Part shown: positions 1-9,411 of the stretch, in pieces | Position numbering within the stretch: position 1 is the first letter of the stretch | Layout: every line of letters starts with the position of its first letter | From: Afipia sp. | Lineage (GTDB): Bacteria > Pseudomonadota > Alphaproteobacteria > Rhizobiales > Xanthobacteraceae | DNA length: 36,311 nucleotides | Reading direction: 5' to 3' | Assembly (NCBI GenBank): GCA_017308595.1 | Contig: JAFKER010000023.1 | Span: 1-36,311 of the forward strand | The notes under the pieces: generated by a model | What the model was told of the DNA's origin: nothing | Seen by the model: the letters and a program-made list of their open reading frames with translations, nothing else | The model's database searches: none | Position numbers and translations under genes: made by a program

Positions 1-1345
<1,345 letters not shown>

Positions 1346-1350
1346 AAAAA

Positions 1351-1358
1351 TCTCTTCT
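1351..1358 (-). promoter_or_regulatory. ribosome binding site fixing the atpH GTG start
   Basis: Reads AGAAGAGA on the minus strand, five bases before the GTG at 1345. It supports the 186-residue atpH over the longer open frame that begins further upstream. Confidence 0.6.
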
Positions 1359-1498
1359 AGCTGTCGAATGCCCAAGAAAAAGACCATCGCTGCGAGATCG
1401 GCGTCAGGGACGACACCAAGCGATCCAAGTCCTTGGAATTCAAGCGGGACTTCGATTTCTGGCCGGAGCAATGGACCCTGCAGCCTAAAATCGCGGTT

Positions 1499-1527
1499 TT
1501 GCTATCATAGGGCGCGCGCAGGTGCAA
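1499..1527 (-). promoter_or_regulatory. possible atp operon promoter (weak)
   Basis: On the minus strand a TTGCAC box (1527-1522) is followed after 17 bases by TAGCAA (1504-1499), about 155 bases upstream of the atpH start. The -35 is a fair match and the -10 a poor one. It is the best spaced pair I found in this stretch, but it is only a guess. Confidence 0.22.
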
Positions 1528-1875
1528 CATGACCGCGATTGCGAACGCGTTTTTGCTGATGCCGGTTTGTCGCAGATAGCGGCCGACGATTCGGAAGCGA
1601 GCATCCACCTAAATCCGCGCGCAACGGCACCGAGCGATCAGGGCATAAATTCGGCCTGAGATTATCGCCAGAGCGGGCCGCGCTCGGGGTCAGCGCGCGG
1701 CACTCAGGACCCGATCTGGGCAAGGCCGGGAGCAAGCCAATTCGCACCAAGCTGGAACGGACACCGCAAAAAGGCGGCAAAATCACCTCTAGTTGCCCGC
1801 TGACCGCATACAGCATTGCAATTTTTGCATGAACGAAACCAATTGGGCGATTTTGCGTTTACTTGGCGAAGCCGT

Positions 1876-1890
1876 TAGTTGCGGCAACTA
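1876..1890. repeat. perfect 15-base palindrome, possible operator
   Basis: TAGTTGC and GCAACTA form a perfect inverted repeat around a single central G. Another copy of the TAGTTGC half lies at 1790-1796. The palindrome sits between two divergent genes and just left of a TATAAT, so it may be a regulator binding site. No known regulator is assigned. Confidence 0.4.
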
Positions 1891-1925
1891 TTCAGTATAA
1901 TGAAGTATATTATATCGACGAAAAC

Positions 1926-1954
1926 TTGGACTGACGATCTATCTCAAATAGAAT
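1926..1954 (+). promoter_or_regulatory. candidate rlpA promoter
   Basis: TTGGAC (1926-1931) and TAGAAT (1949-1954) are separated by exactly 17 bases. The -10 matches the sigma-70 consensus at five of six positions and the -35 only partly. Transcription would begin near 1961, giving a leader of about 150 bases that includes the hairpin at 2038-2089. Confidence 0.4.
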
Positions 1955-2037
1955 TAGTCTTCCTTCATTTTATGAACGAATATGCGGCGGCACCTGGAAC
2001 GATATTGGCTGCCGCGCTTATGCCTCATTATGGAAAC

Positions 2038-2089
2038 ATCCATCCGGCCGCGTAAACGCTGGCTCGATTTAGCCAGTCGTTGGATGGAT
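2038..2089 (+). other. folded 5' leader hairpin of rlpA
   Basis: ATCCATCC (2038-2045) is the exact complement of GGATGGAT (2082-2089). Nested inside are CTGGCT (2059-2064) and AGCCAG (2071-2076) around a six-base loop. The two stems make a long hairpin with an asymmetric internal loop, ending 10 bases before the rlpA ribosome binding site GAGGGA. It is probably a transcript leader element; I do not recognise the family. Confidence 0.5.
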
Positions 2090-2112
2090 ATACCAAATTG
2101 AGGGACAACTAT

Positions 2113-2553
2113 ATGATCGCCGCTATCAAGCGCGTGCCGGGGCAACCCGTGAAGAATCGGAATGCCTCTGTCGCATTGATCGCCGTCGGCATGCTGGCGC
2201 TGGGCGCCACCGCAAGCGAAGCCGGCCACCGCAAATCCTGGCGCGATGCCAATGCCTCCATCGGCTCGTCCAGCCGCAGCTTCTCCGGAAAGGCTTCGTT
2301 CTACGGCAATGAGTCCGGCAGCCGCACCGCATCGGGCCAGCGCTTCAATCAGGAGGCCATGACGGCCGCCCACCGGACCCTCCCGTTCGGAACCCGCGTC
2401 AAGGTCACCCATGCCGGCCGCAGCGTCGTCGTCACCATCAACGACCGTGGCCCGTTCATCAGAGGCCGCGTTCTCGATCTCTCGAAGGGCGCAGCCCGCG
2501 CAGTTGGCCTGACCGGCCGCGGCGTCGGCCATGTGGTCGCAGAAGTTCAGTAA
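2113..2553 (+). CDS. rlpA: RlpA-family septal ring lytic transglycosylase, short form
   Basis: Periplasmic or envelope protein of the RlpA family, whose studied members cleave glycan strands of denuded peptidoglycan. The ATG at 2113 gives 146 residues and has GAGGGA seven bases upstream; the frame could be extended to a TTG at 2080 but without support. A basic N-terminus and a hydrophobic stretch (about 19-34) with a cleavage site after Ala37 indicate export. The double-psi beta-barrel fills the rest (about 57-146), with the conserved His87 (AAHRTLPFGT) and Asp111 (NDRGPF). There is no lipobox cysteine and no C-terminal SPOR domain, so it is shorter than E. coli RlpA and may lack septal targeting. 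A strong terminator follows. Confidence 0.9.
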   Translation: MIAAIKRVPGQPVKNRNASVALIAVGMLALGATASEAGHRKSWRDANASIGSSSRSFSGKASFYGNESGSRTASGQRFNQEAMTAAHRTLPFGTRVKVTHAGRSVVVTINDRGPFIRGRVLDLSKGAARAVGLTGRGVGHVVAEVQ

Positions 2554-2604
2554 GCGTAGCGTTTGTGTTGCGTACAGTTGAGTAGCGCTACGTTGAGTTG
2601 AAGA

Positions 2605-2632
2605 GGCCGGCGCCAGTTGCGCCGGCCTTTTT
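2605..2632 (+). terminator. intrinsic terminator of rlpA
   Basis: GGCCGGCGC (2605-2613) pairs perfectly with GCGCCGGCC (2619-2627) around loop CAGTT, followed by five T. It ends rlpA transcription just before the convergent priA gene. Confidence 0.9.
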
Positions 2633-2648
2633 CATGGTGAGTTCGTCT

Positions 2649-4823
2649 TCAAAGAAAACTCTGCGGGTCGATATCGACTTCGAGTTTGAGATTGCCCTTG
2701 GTCTTGGGTCCGGCGGCCAGCCAGCCCCGCATATAGGCCGACAGATCGATGCCGCGGACTGACTTCACCAGAATACGAAAACGATAACGGCCCTTGATCA
2801 CCGCAAGCGGCGCTTCGGCAGGCCCAAGCACCTGCACGCGCTCATCCAGCGGCGCGGCCGCGACGAGCTTGCGCGCGAAACTCTCCGCAGTCGGGCGATC
2901 ACCCGCCGAAATAATCAGCGATGCGAGACGACCAAACGGCGGATAGAGCGCGCGTTCGCGCGCTTCGATTTCGCTGGCATAGAACGCTTCGCGATCGGAG
3001 GCGACCAGTGCCTTCATCACCGGATGTTCCGGCTGATGCGTTTGCAGATAGCCAACACCGCGTCCCTGCTCCCGGCCCGCACGGCCGATCACCTGATTGA
3101 GCAACTGGAATGTGCGCTCGGCGGCGCGCGGATCGCCGTTGCCGAGCCCGAGATCGGCATCGACCACGCCGACGAGATTGAGCCGTGGGAAATTGTGCCC
3201 CTTTGCCACAAGCTGCGTGCCGATAATGATGTCGACACGGCCTTCCGCGATCTCGTTCAATTCTGATCGCATGGTCTCGATATCGGTGATGAGATCGCTC
3301 GACAGCACCATCGTCCGCGCCTCGGGGAAAAGACCCGCAGCTTCTTCCTGCAAACGCTCGACACCGGGGCCGATCGCAGCCAGCGATTCCTCCGCGCCGC
3401 AATGGGGGCACTGATGCGGGCGCGGCATCGAGAACCCGCAATGATGACAGACCAGCCTCTGGCGAAAGCGATGATCCACCAGCCATGCATCGCAAATGGT
3501 GCAGGCAAAGCGATGCCCGCAGGCGCGGCATAACGTGAGCGGCGCATAGCCACGACGATTGAGAAACAGCAACGCCTGTTCCTTGCGCTCGATCGCAATC
3601 TTGATCTCTTCCGCGAGGCGGGGAGAAATGAAGCGTCCACGCTGCGGGCCTTCCCGCTTGAGATCGATCGCCTCGATCTGCGGCATGTGCTGACCGCCGA
3701 ACCGTGAGGGCAGCGCGACACGGCGATAACGTCCCTTGCGCGCATTGACTTCGGATTCGACCGACGGCGTTGCCGAACACAGGACCACCGGAATTTTCGC
3801 AATCGAACCGCGCACCACGGCCATGTCGCGCGCGTGGTAATGCGCGCCTTCATCCTGCTTGTAGGCCTGATCGTGTTCTTCATCGACAATGATGAGGCCG
3901 AGATCGGCATAAGGCAGAAACAGCGCCGACCGGGCGCCGACAACAACAGGCGCATCACCGGCAGCAACCGCAGCCCAGTTTCGTGCGCGGGTGCGCGGCG
4001 TCAGCTCCGAATGCCACTCGATTGGCCGCACGCCGAAACGCGATGCAAAGCGATCCAGAAACTGACCCGTCAGTGCAATCTCCGGCATCAGAATCATGGT
4101 CTGGCGCCCGCGCTTGATATTCTCCGCCACCGCTTCGAAATAAACTTCCGTCTTGCCTGAGCCTGTCACGCCATCGAGCAGCGCGACCTGAAACTCATTC
4201 TTCGCAACGAGGTCCTTCATCGCGTCGGCCGCGATACGTTGTTCAGGCGAAAAATCCGGCTCGGCGAAGAACGGATCGGGCGGCGGCGGCGCAAGATCAC
4301 GCGGCATCGCCTCGGCGGCGAGGGTGCCTTCATCCACGAGGCCGTCGATGACGCCGGGACTGACACCCGCTTCGCGTGCGACCTCCGATTTTGCGTGAAG
4401 CAATCTATCCGACAACGCCTCGATCACGCGATGCCGCGCCGAGGTCATGCGCTGCGGCGGCGCGCCGACCAACCGCACACCCATGCGAACGCGCTCAGGC
4501 CCGAGATGCTCGCCCATGCGCAATGTCATGCGCAGCACCATGCCGCGCGCCGACAGCGTGTAGTTGGCAACCCAATCGACGAAGCTGCGCAGTTCGGGCT
4601 TCAGCGGCGGCACGTCGAGCTTATCGCCGGCGTCTTTGAGGCGATTATGCAGCCTCGGGTCGGGATCGGGATTATCGGCCCAGACCACCGCCGTGACCTC
4701 GCGGGGCCCGAGCGGCACGCTCACCACATCCCCGGGGTTCAGCTCGACGCCATCCGGAACACGATAGGAATAGGTCTGGTTCAGGGCCACCGGGACAAGG
4801 ACGTCGACAACTCGTCTTGCCAT
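2649..4823 (-). CDS. priA: primosomal replication restart helicase PriA
   Basis: Superfamily 2 3'-5' DNA helicase that recognises stalled forks and reloads the replisome. It has 724 residues, close to the family's usual 730. The N-terminal 3'BD domain covers about 1-105. The helicase core has Walker A GVTGSGKT at 218-225 and DEEH at 314-317. The zinc-binding insertion has eight cysteines in four pairs (C432/C435, C441/C444, C459/C462, C472/C475). The C-terminal domain follows. The ATG at 4823 is supported by the family-like N-terminus MARRVVDVLVPVALNQTYSY. The gene diverges from xerC over 85 bases and converges on rlpA. Both neighbours and PriA concern replication, segregation or division, but they are not an operon. 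Confidence 0.97.
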   Translation of the reverse strand: MARRVVDVLVPVALNQTYSYRVPDGVELNPGDVVSVPLGPREVTAVVWADNPDPDPRLHNRLKDAGDKLDVPPLKPELRSFVDWVANYTLSARGMVLRMTLRMGEHLGPERVRMGVRLVGAPPQRMTSARHRVIEALSDRLLHAKSEVAREAGVSPGVIDGLVDEGTLAAEAMPRDLAPPPPDPFFAEPDFSPEQRIAADAMKDLVAKNEFQVALLDGVTGSGKTEVYFEAVAENIKRGRQTMILMPEIALTGQFLDRFASRFGVRPIEWHSELTPRTRARNWAAVAAGDAPVVVGARSALFLPYADLGLIIVDEEHDQAYKQDEGAHYHARDMAVVRGSIAKIPVVLCSATPSVESEVNARKGRYRRVALPSRFGGQHMPQIEAIDLKREGPQRGRFISPRLAEEIKIAIERKEQALLFLNRRGYAPLTLCRACGHRFACTICDAWLVDHRFRQRLVCHHCGFSMPRPHQCPHCGAEESLAAIGPGVERLQEEAAGLFPEARTMVLSSDLITDIETMRSELNEIAEGRVDIIIGTQLVAKGHNFPRLNLVGVVDADLGLGNGDPRAAERTFQLLNQVIGRAGREQGRGVGYLQTHQPEHPVMKALVASDREAFYASEIEARERALYPPFGRLASLIISAGDRPTAESFARKLVAAAPLDERVQVLGPAEAPLAVIKGRYRFRILVKSVRGIDLSAYMRGWLAAGPKTKGNLKLEVDIDPQSFL

Positions 4824-4861
4824 GGTGAGAGAGACCCGGATTAAGAGGGAGATAAGGAAAA

Positions 4862-4901
4862 GGGTGCGATAAACCGATTCCTGTCAAGGACGGGCGCACC
4901 C
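4862..4901 (+). other. inverted repeat in the priA-xerC divergent region
   Basis: GGGTGCG (4862-4868) and CGCACCC (4895-4901) are perfect complements, with a smaller TCCT/AGGA pair (4879-4882 / 4887-4890) nested between them. It ends seven bases before the xerC ATG at 4909, where I see no good Shine-Dalgarno, so it could fold in the xerC leader or be a protein site. Confidence 0.35.
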
Positions 4902-4908
4902 GAGACAT

Positions 4909-5895
4909 ATGATGGTCAAAGCCGCTGTTGCAACCGAAGCCGAGCCGGATGGCGGGCAGCTTACCTGCGCCGCGCCGGATCTCTTGGCCGAAATCATGCA
5001 ATGGCAGTCGCATCTGCGCGCCGAGCGCCGGCTCTCCCCGAAAACGCTCGAAGCCTATTCGCGCGACCTGCGTCAGTGCCTCGTATTCCTGAGCGAGCAT
5101 TGGGGCGGCCTTGTCACCCTAAAGCAATTTTCAGCCATTGAAGCAACGGATGTGCGCGCCTTCATGTCGTTCCGGCGCGCGGACGACATCGGCGGACGTT
5201 CGTTGATGCGGGCGCTGGCGGGATTGCGCTCGTTCGGCAGGTTCCTGGAACGCGAAGGCAAGGGCAAGCTCGGTGCACTCTCTGCGATCCGGGCGCCCAA
5301 GATCGGCAAGAGCTTACCCAAGCCCATCCAGATGACCGCGGCAAAGCAGATGACCGATGCGGATATTCGCGCTGGCGAAAACCGCGAACCATGGATCTGG
5401 GCGCGGGACGCCGCCGTGATGGCACTTCTTTACGGATCGGGCCTTCGTATTTCCGAAGCCCTCGGCCTCAAGCGGCGCGATGTGCCGCTACCCGGCAAGG
5501 GCGATGTGATCACAGTGACCGGCAAGGGCAACAAGACGCGCATGGTGCCTGTGCTGCAGAATGTCCTGTCGCTTGTGCAGGACTACATCACCGCCTGCCC
5601 GCACACGATTGCGCCGGAAGATCCCGTCTTTGTCGGCGCGCGCGGCGGCCCACTGTCACCGCGTATCATCCAGTTGACCATGGAGCGGCTGCGCGGCGCG
5701 CTCGGCCTGCCCGACAGCGCAACACCTCATGCGTTGCGGCACTCCTTCGCCACCCATCTCCTGACCCGTGGCGGAGACCTGCGCGCCATTCAGGAATTGC
5801 TCGGTCATTCATCTTTGTCGACCACGCAAATCTACACCGGCGTCGATGCCGACCGGCTGCTTGACGTCTACAAGACGGCCCATCCCCGCGCATGA
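4909..5895 (+). CDS. xerC: tyrosine recombinase XerC
   Basis: Site-specific recombinase that, with XerD, resolves chromosome dimers at dif. It has 328 residues, slightly longer than the typical 300-320. The N-terminal SAM-like core-binding domain is at about 25-115. The C-terminal catalytic domain has the complete set: R180 (GSGLRISEALGL), K206, H274 and R277 (HALRHSFATH), H300 (LGHSS) and the nucleophile Y309. Two consecutive ATG codons (4909, 4912) are possible starts. It stands alone next to divergent priA, with no integrated element nearby, so it is the chromosomal Xer protein and not a phage integrase. Confidence 0.93.
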   Translation: MMVKAAVATEAEPDGGQLTCAAPDLLAEIMQWQSHLRAERRLSPKTLEAYSRDLRQCLVFLSEHWGGLVTLKQFSAIEATDVRAFMSFRRADDIGGRSLMRALAGLRSFGRFLEREGKGKLGALSAIRAPKIGKSLPKPIQMTAAKQMTDADIRAGENREPWIWARDAAVMALLYGSGLRISEALGLKRRDVPLPGKGDVITVTGKGNKTRMVPVLQNVLSLVQDYITACPHTIAPEDPVFVGARGGPLSPRIIQLTMERLRGALGLPDSATPHALRHSFATHLLTRGGDLRAIQELLGHSSLSTTQIYTGVDADRLLDVYKTAHPRA

Positions 5896-5991
5896 CATAA
5901 ATAAGTCGTGTCTTGCCGTAGCCTCACCTCTTGCGTGCGGGCGGCAGTTCGGTCAATCGTGGCGCACGTTTTGACCCGGGGGGATTTCGAT

Positions 5992-6582
5992 ATGGGCGCA
6001 CATGAAAGCATGGAGCATGCGGAGCACGCCGAGCACGCTTCCGGCTCGAACAAAAGCATCGCATTGCTGATCGCGGTGATCGCGCTGTTCCTGGCGTTTT
6101 CAGAAACCCTCGGCAAAGGCGCCCAGACCGAATCCATCAGCAAGAACGTCGAGGCATCGAACCTCTGGGCCTTCTTCCAGGCCAAGAGCATCCGGCGGAC
6201 CACGGTGCAGGCTGTGTCCGAGCACGCCAAGCTCAGCCTTGGCGCGGCAACCGACGAAGCGCAGAAGGCGGCGCTGGCCAAGCAGATCGATGACTGGACC
6301 AAGACGGCCGCGCGTTATCGTTCCGAACCGGAAACCGGTGAAGGCTCCGAGCAGCTGGCGGCCCGCGCCAAGGAAGCCGAGCACGCCCGCGATCTCGCCA
6401 TGGCGCGCTATCACCACTATGAGGTGGCGTCGGCCGCATTTCAGATCGGGATCGTGCTGGCCTCCGCGACCATCATCACCGGCATGATCGCACTGGCATG
6501 GGTGTCAGGAGCGCTGGCGCTGGCAGGCCTTGCCTTCACGGCGATTGGCCTGTTCGCTCCCCATGCCGTGCATCTGATGTAG
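5992..6582 (+). CDS. DUF4337 family membrane protein
   Basis: Conserved proteobacterial family of unknown function. The ATG at 5992 gives 196 residues and has a run of G (about 5978-5983) as ribosome binding site; the frame stays open back to 5908 without a better start. The N-terminus is rich in His, Ala and Glu (three HAE-type repeats within residues 4-16). A membrane helix follows at about 22-38 (IALLIAVIALFLAFSETLG), then a soluble, charged, probably coiled-coil middle (about 45-145), and two hydrophobic helices at the end (about 148-196). It lies 96 bases after xerC and is convergent with the next gene. No biochemical role can be assigned. Confidence 0.8.
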   Translation: MGAHESMEHAEHAEHASGSNKSIALLIAVIALFLAFSETLGKGAQTESISKNVEASNLWAFFQAKSIRRTTVQAVSEHAKLSLGAATDEAQKAALAKQIDDWTKTAARYRSEPETGEGSEQLAARAKEAEHARDLAMARYHHYEVASAAFQIGIVLASATIITGMIALAWVSGALALAGLAFTAIGLFAPHAVHLM

Positions 6583-6595
6583 ATTGCAGCGGCGC

Positions 6596-7114
6596 CTAGC
6601 GCGCCGCATGCATCCGCCGCCGCAAACGCCGGATGAAGCCCGGTGACGCCCGGCGGCGAAGGCGCTTCATCCACTGCAAAACCTGAATCTTGAGCGGCGC
6701 GACAACCGCCAGCGCCCGCGCGCGAAGATTAAGGACGAACTCGTAAAGCGCGCGAAACCAGCCCATCTGCAGCAGCTTGTCACGCGTGACATCGAACACG
6801 AACGCGACAATGCCGACGCCGAGAATTTTCTGAAAAACAATCAATGCGGTGGCGCCTACAAAATACTTGTGCGCCAGTAGCCACGCTGCAACGAAATTCA
6901 ACGGAAAGAGAATGATAACCGGCACTGCGAATACGATCAGCGTGAGTGCCGGCGACAGATGTTCAACCCGGTCCGCAAGCCACGCCTTCAGGCGTGGCAA
7001 CGGGATCAGCGCAACGACACGCGCGATGATCGGCTCGACGCGGTCCCATAGCCACGCTTCGAGCAGGAATATCAGCGCGAGCAGGACCCAGAGCGGGCGA
7101 AGCAACCGGCGCAT
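6596..7114 (-). CDS. hypothetical membrane protein
   Basis: Unrecognised protein of 172 residues. Hydrophobic segments at about 4-20, 55-80 and 85-108 suggest two or three membrane helices. The C-terminus is strikingly basic (many Arg and Lys after about 125, ending RRLRRRMHAAR) and probably cytoplasmic. The start is the ATG at 7114. It lies 44 bases downstream of lpdA on the same strand, so it could be read from the same transcript; a short hairpin without a T run (7137-7151) is all that separates them. It ends 13 bases from the convergent DUF4337 gene. Composition matches its neighbours. Confidence 0.65.
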   Translation of the reverse strand: MRRLLRPLWVLLALIFLLEAWLWDRVEPIIARVVALIPLPRLKAWLADRVEHLSPALTLIVFAVPVIILFPLNFVAAWLLAHKYFVGATALIVFQKILGVGIVAFVFDVTRDKLLQMGWFRALYEFVLNLRARALAVVAPLKIQVLQWMKRLRRRASPGFIRRLRRRMHAAR

Positions 7115-7158
7115 GGCGGACTCTCATCCAGCATGACCGGCTGAATGCCGGCCTGCCG

Positions 7159-8562
7159 CTACATATGTATAGCGCGTTTTGCCACCGCAAGCGCGGCTTC
7201 CTTGACCGCCTCCGAACGCGTCGGATGCGCATGACAGGTGCGAGCCAGATCTTCCGCAGATCCGCCGAACTCCATCAACACGCAGCCTTCGTGGATCATT
7301 TCGCCGGCTTCCGCACCGATGATATGGACGCCGTAAACGCGATCCGTCTTCGCGTCGGCGAGGATTTTCACGAAACCATCGGTGGTCTGATTGACCTTGG
7401 TGCGACCGTTTGCGGTGAATGGAAACTTGCCGACATTGTAGGCGATGCCGGCCTGCTTGAGCTCTTCCTCGGTCTTGCCCACAGAGGCGACTTCCGGGAA
7501 CGTGTAGATCACCGACGGAATGACATCGTAGTTGGTATGTCCGGCCTGGCCGGCGAGAATTTCCGCGACCGCGATGCCTTCGTCCTCGGCCTTGTGCGCC
7601 AGCATCGGGCCTGCAATCACGTCGCCAATGGCATAGATGCCCTTGACGTTGGTGGCGAAGTGGCCATCGGTCTTTACACGGCCACGCTGATCGAGTTCGA
7701 CGCCTGCTTCCTTCAGACCAAGACCTTCGACGTAAGGCACGCGCCCGATCGCCACCAGCACGACATCGGTTTCGATGGTCTCGGCAGCACCGCCTGCCGC
7801 CGGCTCGATCGTCGCCTTGAGCTTCTTGCCCGATGTATCAACCGCAGTCACTTTGGTGCCGAGCTTGAAAGTCATGCCCTGCTTTTCAAGGATGCGCTGG
7901 AACGAACGCGCGACCTCGCCGTCCATTCCGGGCAGAATGCGGTCCAGGAATTCAACCACGGTGACTTCCGCGCCGAGGCGGCGCCAGACAGAACCAAGCT
8001 CCAGACCAATCACGCCGGCGCCGATCACCAGCATCTTCTCCGGCACCTTCTCGAGAGACAGCGCCCCGGTGGACGACACGATCCGCTTCTCGTCGATCTC
8101 GACGCCCTTGAGCTTGGCCACTTCGGAGCCGGTGGCGATCACGATGTTCTTGGTTTCGAGAACCTGGGTCTTGCCGTCGGCGCCCTTCACCTCGACCTTG
8201 CCGGCGCCGAGAATCTTGCCAGTCCCGACATAGGGATCAATCTTGTTCTTCTTGAACAGGAACGACACACCCTTGACGTTGCCGTCCACGCCATCGTCCT
8301 TGAACTTCAACATGGTCGGCAGATCGAGCTTCGGCTTACCGACGACGACGCCCATCTTGGGCAGCATATGCGAGGCTTCCTCGAAACGCTCGGAGGCCTG
8401 CAGCAGCGCCTTGGACGGAATACAGCCGATATTCAGGCAGGTGCCGCCGAAGGTCGGCCACTTCTCGACCACGGCAACCTTCATACCGAGCTGCGCCGCG
8501 CGAATCGCACAAACGTAGCCGCCGGGACCAGTGCCGATAACGATGAGATCATAAGAAGCCAT
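7159..8562 (-). CDS. lpdA: dihydrolipoyl dehydrogenase (E3)
   Basis: FAD-dependent E3 component that reoxidises the dihydrolipoyl arm of 2-oxo acid dehydrogenases and makes NADH. It has 467 residues, the normal length. The FAD site is GTGPGG (10-15), the redox disulfide C42/C47 lies in [13 protein letters not shown], the NAD site is [13 protein letters not shown], and the catalytic pair is H446/E451 in HAHPTRSE. The ATG at 8562 has an AGGA-type ribosome binding site. It is the last enzyme gene after sucA, sucB and the SDR gene, which points to the 2-oxoglutarate dehydrogenase complex as its main partner, though E3 may be shared with other complexes. Confidence 0.97.
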   Translation of the reverse strand: MASYDLIVIGTGPGGYVCAIRAAQLGMKVAVVEKWPTFGGTCLNIGCIPSKALLQASERFEEASHMLPKMGVVVGKPKLDLPTMLKFKDDGVDGNVKGVSFLFKKNKIDPYVGTGKILGAGKVEVKGADGKTQVLETKNIVIATGSEVAKLKGVEIDEKRIVSSTGALSLEKVPEKMLVIGAGVIGLELGSVWRRLGAEVTVVEFLDRILPGMDGEVARSFQRILEKQGMTFKLGTKVTAVDTSGKKLKATIEPAAGGAAETIETDVVLVAIGRVPYVEGLGLKEAGVELDQRGRVKTDGHFATNVKGIYAIGDVIAGPMLAHKAEDEGIAVAEILAGQAGHTNYDVIPSVIYTFPEVASVGKTEEELKQAGIAYNVGKFPFTANGRTKVNQTTDGFVKILADAKTDRVYGVHIIGAEAGEMIHEGCVLMEFGGSAEDLARTCHAHPTRSEAVKEAALAVAKRAIHM

Positions 8563-8595
8563 GGAAACTATCCTGTACGCACAGAGAGATGAGAA

Positions 8596-9339
8596 TTAGC
8601 GACCGCCCGAAACATCGATGATGGTGCCGGTGACGTAGGATGCGTCGTCCGACATCAGCCAGACGACGGCATTGGCGATTTCGTCCGCGGTGCCGACGCG
8701 TTTCATCGGAACCATGTGTGCCAGCCGGTGCGCACGATCAGGCTCCCCGCCGCTGGCGTGAATTTCAGTGTCGATCAGACCGGGGCGAATGCCGACAACG
8801 CGGATGCCTTCAGTGCTGACTTCGCGAGCGAGACCAACCGTAAAGGTGTCGATCGCACCTTTCGATGCGGCATAGTCGGCATATTGCGCCGGAGAACCCA
8901 GCGTCGCAGCAACCGACGACAGATTGACGATGACGCCGCCGGTGCCGCCATGCTTGCTCGACATCCGCTTCACGGCTTCGCGCGCGCACAGAATGCTGCC
9001 GACGACATTGATATTCATCATGCGTGCGAGTCGTTCAGCCGACATCTCGTCAACGCGGGCGGTCGCATCGACCACGCCGGCATTGTTGACCAGAGCGCCG
9101 AGCTTTCCGAACGCATCCGCCTGCTTGAACAAGTTGAGAATGTCGGCCTCGATGCCGACATCGCATTTCACCGCAATGGCCTTGCCGTTGCTGGCCTCGA
9201 TCGCTCCGACGACGTCGTCGGCCGCCGCCTTGTTGCTGGCATAGCCGACCACGACCTTGTAGCCCCGCTTGGCCGCAGCCAGCGAAGTGGCCCGGCCGAT
9301 GCCGCGGCTTCCCCCGGTGACAATCGCGACGCTATCCAT
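8596..9339 (-). CDS. SDR family oxidoreductase within the sucAB-lpdA cluster
   Basis: Classical short-chain dehydrogenase/reductase, 247 residues. The cofactor glycine motif is TGGSRGIG (8-15), followed by NNAG (85-88), the catalytic Ser at about 142, and Tyr156 and Lys160 (YADYAASK). The Rossmann turn lacks the acidic residue expected for strict NAD users, so NADP is possible; this is inference. The ATG at 9339 is preceded by GAGG. It lies between sucB (gap 72 bases) and lpdA (gap 33 bases), so it is probably co-transcribed with the 2-oxoglutarate dehydrogenase genes, although no subunit of that complex is an SDR. The substrate cannot be told from the sequence. Confidence 0.9.
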   Translation of the reverse strand: MDSVAIVTGGSRGIGRATSLAAAKRGYKVVVGYASNKAAADDVVGAIEASNGKAIAVKCDVGIEADILNLFKQADAFGKLGALVNNAGVVDATARVDEMSAERLARMMNINVVGSILCAREAVKRMSSKHGGTGGVIVNLSSVAATLGSPAQYADYAASKGAIDTFTVGLAREVSTEGIRVVGIRPGLIDTEIHASGGEPDRAHRLAHMVPMKRVGTADEIANAVVWLMSDDASYVTGTIIDVSGGR

Positions 9340-9411
9340 TCAAACCTCTTCGCAGAGCTCCGCGTTCGGCAAGTGAGCGAGAGGCGGCACAGAAAGCGCC
9401 GCCGGTAACGG

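Larger units (their letters stand above)
1346..2112. other. 767-base intergenic region between divergent atpH and rlpA
   Basis: I see no convincing gene here. The short open frames on either strand lack family features and good ribosome binding sites. About 1820-1990 is clearly richer in A+T than its surroundings and contains a perfect 15-base palindrome (1876-1890), a TATAAT (1896-1901), a better spaced promoter candidate for rlpA (1926-1954) and then a folded leader (2038-2089). The left part (1346-1820) is presumably the atp operon leader and promoter. Confidence 0.6.

Noticed and set aside
1357-1816. Two short minus-strand frames upstream of atpH
   Set aside because: No family signature, no good ribosome binding site, and overlap with the expected atp promoter and leader.
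1896-1914. TATAAT on each strand in the AT-rich stretch as promoters
   Set aside because: Neither has a credible -35 at 16-18 bases; the 1926-1954 pair is better spaced.
4909-5895. xerC as a phage or island integrase
   Set aside because: It has the XerC domain layout and size. No att repeats, tRNA or mobile genes are nearby, and its neighbour is priA.
7137-7151. Hairpin after lpdA as a terminator
   Set aside because: Only a 5-base stem and no T run; too weak to call.
7165-8592. 475-codon open frame antisense to lpdA
   Set aside because: lpdA has all catalytic motifs on the other strand. The antisense product has no family features.
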